Both the position numbers and the translations under genes were made by a program. Below, in pieces: positions 7,301-8,408 of a stretch of DNA of 8,408 nucleotides. Numbering within the stretch: position 1 is the first letter of the stretch; each line of letters begins with the position of its first letter. Under the pieces are notes generated by a model. The model did not search any database. It was not told the DNA's origin and saw only the letters and a list, made by a program, of their open reading frames with translations. The DNA is from Flavobacteriaceae bacterium. GTDB lineage: Bacteria > Bacteroidota > Bacteroidia > Flavobacteriales > Flavobacteriaceae. The stretch is from contig NVSY01000020.1 of assembly GCA_002401385.1 (NCBI GenBank), forward strand, positions 29,634-38,041. The letters are read 5' to 3'.

Positions 7301-7706
7301 GCTGACTCCTGGAGCTAATAATGGGTTAGGTATACATACCCCCTTAAAAGGAGATGCTGCCTACCAAGGAAAAGAGTTACAAATTCTTGACAATACAGCA
7401 GCCATTTACGCCAACTTAAAACCCTACCAATACCATGGTTCGGTATACGGGATTGTCGCAGCAAAACGCGGACATCTAAAACCATTAGGTCAATGGAACA
7501 CCGAAGAAGTAATTGTAACCAGCAATCATATAAAAATAATATTGAACGGGACCATTATTGTTGATGCCAATATAAAGGACGCCACTAAAAACGGAAATTT
7601 GGACCAAAAGGAGCACCCTGGGCTACTACGAAACAAAGGACATATCGCCTTTTTGGGTCATGGATCGGAATTAGAATTTAGAAATATACGTATCAAGGAA
7701 TTATAG
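4314..7706 (+). CDS. Secreted HEAT-repeat protein with two tandem DUF1080 (3-keto-disaccharide hydrolase) domains
   Basis: A 1130-residue exported protein. The ATG at 4314 gives a clean signal peptide (MKKTIKFLSIFLILIGSIA, cleavage near Ala23 in INAQ); a TTG at 4281 is in frame but would bury it and overlap the preceding gene. No lipobox cysteine is present, so it is probably soluble in the periplasm. Residues about 30-700 are helical HEAT-like repeats, for example LGHCASDASIPALSKYL and ALAYQPKIAALPLLLKLL. DUF1080 domain 1 spans about 727-927 (IFNGKNLDGW, GGDSGIYLRG, WNTFRIKM, ELQAHGEDLGFRNVFVREI) and domain 2 about 940-1130 (LFNGNDLDHW, GKELQILDN, WNTEEVIV, FLGHGSELEFRNIRIKEL). This Pfam family has a concanavalin A-like fold and includes enzymes acting on 3-keto-glycosides. 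The HEAT part may be a scaffold for partners or glycan. Which domain is catalytic is unknown. Confidence 0.9.
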   Translation: MKKTIKFLSIFLILIGSIAPINAQINRTLDTKVADILAQLPTKDLTHSNTLMQQLYDLGNPGILKICDMLVPLGTGDDTQARYAINSISVYSTSKKMTNGATIVENALLRALENSKNTEIKTFLIQRLGHCASDASIPALSKYLSNNALYSPCLTVLTSINSAKASEAIFKSSKKRKGQLQIAHIEALGELKYQPSAIFIEGLANTNNKTLEQKVLKTLAKLATDKSYYIIETAVIKAQYKLDKSEAILSFIDFGKNTTNKKLSKKVVKKLLQHCTANEQLHFRTAALQMLNSNSNKELTTTFIQEFKNRNNTYRGTVLDIAKENLNTKNLSKWIKAYKTSPQDAQIQIVRMLGHIQETVVLKKCILPATQSKHDKVMIAGIKALAYQPKIAALPLLLKLLNKTSDNNKLQAIQSSLLKTVDSDDVQQMAKQLSNSNTKGKIVLINVLAARNASGEFKTITGLLNSDNPMLKEAIYKALPSISGLDNLSQLLTILAASNNPKNIANIQKAIVTVLDKSTSDTHVKQILSAYTSIAKKEKLLPILPVLSNDHALQLVLKSLESDNTKEQLQALNTLNLWRNNDALPNLFKVISRSKKLSLRAKSFEYYLSQVKKSKLPNDQKLLLIKKLMPFHNSIDEQKEIIKTASSIKSFLSLIFVSKYLHLTELKTTASNAAIRIALPSPGKKDGLSGHLVREIVLQGIKNLTGPDSQYIKIDVKEFLDKMSTEKGFVAIFNGKNLDGWKGLVKNPIARGKMTLATLLKEQQKANKQMLRDWFVKDGIIGFKGEGYNNICTIKDYGDFEMLVDWKITHGGDSGIYLRGTPQIQIWDIARTNVGAQVGSGGLYNNQTNKSIPLVVADNPINDWNTFRIKMVGERVTVHLNGVLVTDNVALENYWDRKLPIFTKDAIELQAHGEDLGFRNVFVREISTSNVLLSETEKNAGFKSLFNGNDLDHWIGNKKDYVVENNTILVQPKQGGHGNLYTANEYSNFNFRFEFKLTPGANNGLGIHTPLKGDAAYQGKELQILDNTAAIYANLKPYQYHGSVYGIVAAKRGHLKPLGQWNTEEVIVTSNHIKIILNGTIIVDANIKDATKNGNLDQKEHPGLLRNKGHIAFLGHGSELEFRNIRIKEL

Positions 7707-7716
7707 CAACATTTTA

Positions 7717-7758
7717 AAACAAGGTTGGCAATTAATTAAAAAATTTCCAGCCTTGTTT
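7717..7758. terminator. Intercistronic 12-bp stem-loop (weak terminator or RNA-processing hairpin)
   Basis: The left arm 7717-7728 pairs with the right arm 7747-7758 over 12 positions with one G-T (G-U in RNA) wobble; the loop is 18 bases and A/T-rich. It starts 10 bases after the stop of the HEAT-DUF1080 gene and ends 21 bases before the GMC start. The right arm ends in only three T, so it is a poor intrinsic terminator; partial termination or 3'-end protection of the upstream message is more likely. Confidence 0.45.
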
Positions 7759-7779
7759 AACGAATATTTAGGACAAAAC

Positions 7780-8408
7780 ATGAAGGAGAAAAAGCATCAC
7801 GAAATTTATGACGCCATTGTAATTGGCACCGGAATCTCAGGAGGTTGGGCTGCAAAGGAACTATGCGAACAAGGACTTAATACCTTAGTCCTAGAGCGTG
7901 GACGAATGGTGGAACATATTAAAGACTATACAACAGCACACATGGATTCTTGGGATTTTAAATATCGAGGAATGCCCACTGCAACAAGTGCAAAAACACA
8001 AGAAAAACAAGGACGTACAGGTTATACCACAAACGAAGAAAGTAAGCATTGGTTTGTAAATGATTTAAAACATCCTTATAACGAAGACAAACGCTTCGAT
8101 TGGATTCGAGGTTATCATGTAGGAGGACGCTCTATAATGTGGGGACGACAAACCTTACGACTTAGCAATTTAGATTTTGAAGCCAATAAAAAGGAAGGCA
8201 TCGCAGTAGATTGGCCCATACGCTATCGAGACATTGCTCCTTGGTATGATAAAGTGGAAGAATTTATTGGGGTTAGTGGCGAAAAACTTGGGCTTGATCA
8301 TTTACCCGATGGAATTTTTTCACCGCCTATGGAATTGAATTGTGTAGAAACTGAATTTCGAAAAAAAATCAGAAATAATTATGAAAATCGCCATTTAATC
8401 ATGGGACG
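7780..8408 (+). CDS. GMC-family FAD-dependent oxidoreductase, probable glucoside 3-dehydrogenase type (partial)
   Basis: The first 209 residues of a GMC oxidoreductase; the 3' end lies outside the window and family members are usually about 550-570 residues. The FAD dinucleotide-binding motif GTGISGG is at 16-22, with the acidic ribose-binding Glu39 in VLERG. GYHVGGRSIMWGRQTLRLS (111-129) is the conserved GMC flavin-region segment, and WPIRYRDIAPWYDKVEEFIG (145-164) is typical of bacterial sugar and polyol dehydrogenases of the glucoside 3-dehydrogenase group. These oxidise the C3 hydroxyl of glycosides and pass electrons to a cytochrome c-like acceptor. No signal peptide is present at the ATG; an SD-like AGGA sits six bases upstream. 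Known relatives are exported bound to a Tat-carrying small subunit, which could be encoded downstream. The closeness of the HEAT-DUF1080 gene supports a 3-keto-glycoside pathway. The exact substrate is inference. Confidence 0.9.
   Translation, partial: MKEKKHHEIYDAIVIGTGISGGWAAKELCEQGLNTLVLERGRMVEHIKDYTTAHMDSWDFKYRGMPTATSAKTQEKQGRTGYTTNEESKHWFVNDLKHPYNEDKRFDWIRGYHVGGRSIMWGRQTLRLSNLDFEANKKEGIAVDWPIRYRDIAPWYDKVEEFIGVSGEKLGLDHLPDGIFSPPMELNCVETEFRKKIRNNYENRHLIMG

Overview
The window looks like chromosomal DNA from a marine- or soil-type member of the Bacteroidota, most likely the Flavobacteriaceae. Reasons: it is strongly AT-rich; starts mostly lack a Shine-Dalgarno sequence and sit in A/T-rich leaders; and the gene content is typical of the group (Tat-exported Gfo/Idh/MocA oxidoreductase, DUF1080 proteins, a GMC oxidoreductase of the glucoside 3-dehydrogenase type). 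I cannot name a species.

Layout. Bases 1-208 have no convincing plus-strand gene; a minus-strand frame (139 to 1) could be the N-terminus of a divergent membrane protein. Bases 209-2566 encode a 785-residue membrane-spanning regulator: exported N-terminal part, LamG-like domain, one transmembrane helix, then a cytoplasmic SARP-like winged helix and BTAD-like domain. Bases 2567-3024 are a 458-base non-coding gap. It holds two inverted repeats built from the same 8-mer (TTTCTAAA/TTTAGAAA) and, 44-74 bases before the next start, three direct repeats at an exact 12-base period (TTACCCC, TTACCCC, TTACACA). Bases 3025-8408 are a co-directional cluster: a Tat-exported Gfo/Idh/MocA oxidoreductase (422 aa), a 1130-residue secreted protein made of HEAT-like repeats plus two tandem DUF1080 domains, and the first 209 residues of a GMC-family FAD oxidoreductase running off the end. 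The last two are separated by a 12-bp stem-loop.

How the genes may work together (inference from family knowledge). GMC dehydrogenases of this type oxidise the C3 hydroxyl of glycosides, DUF1080 (Pfam: 3-keto-disaccharide hydrolase) proteins cleave the resulting 3-keto-glycosides, and Gfo/Idh/MocA enzymes interconvert keto and hydroxy sugars. The cluster is therefore a good candidate for an oxidative, 3-keto route of glycoside breakdown in the periplasm. The upstream LamG-TM-SARP protein is a natural candidate for its one-component sensor and activator, and the direct repeats are a natural candidate for its operator. The substrate cannot be read from the sequence.
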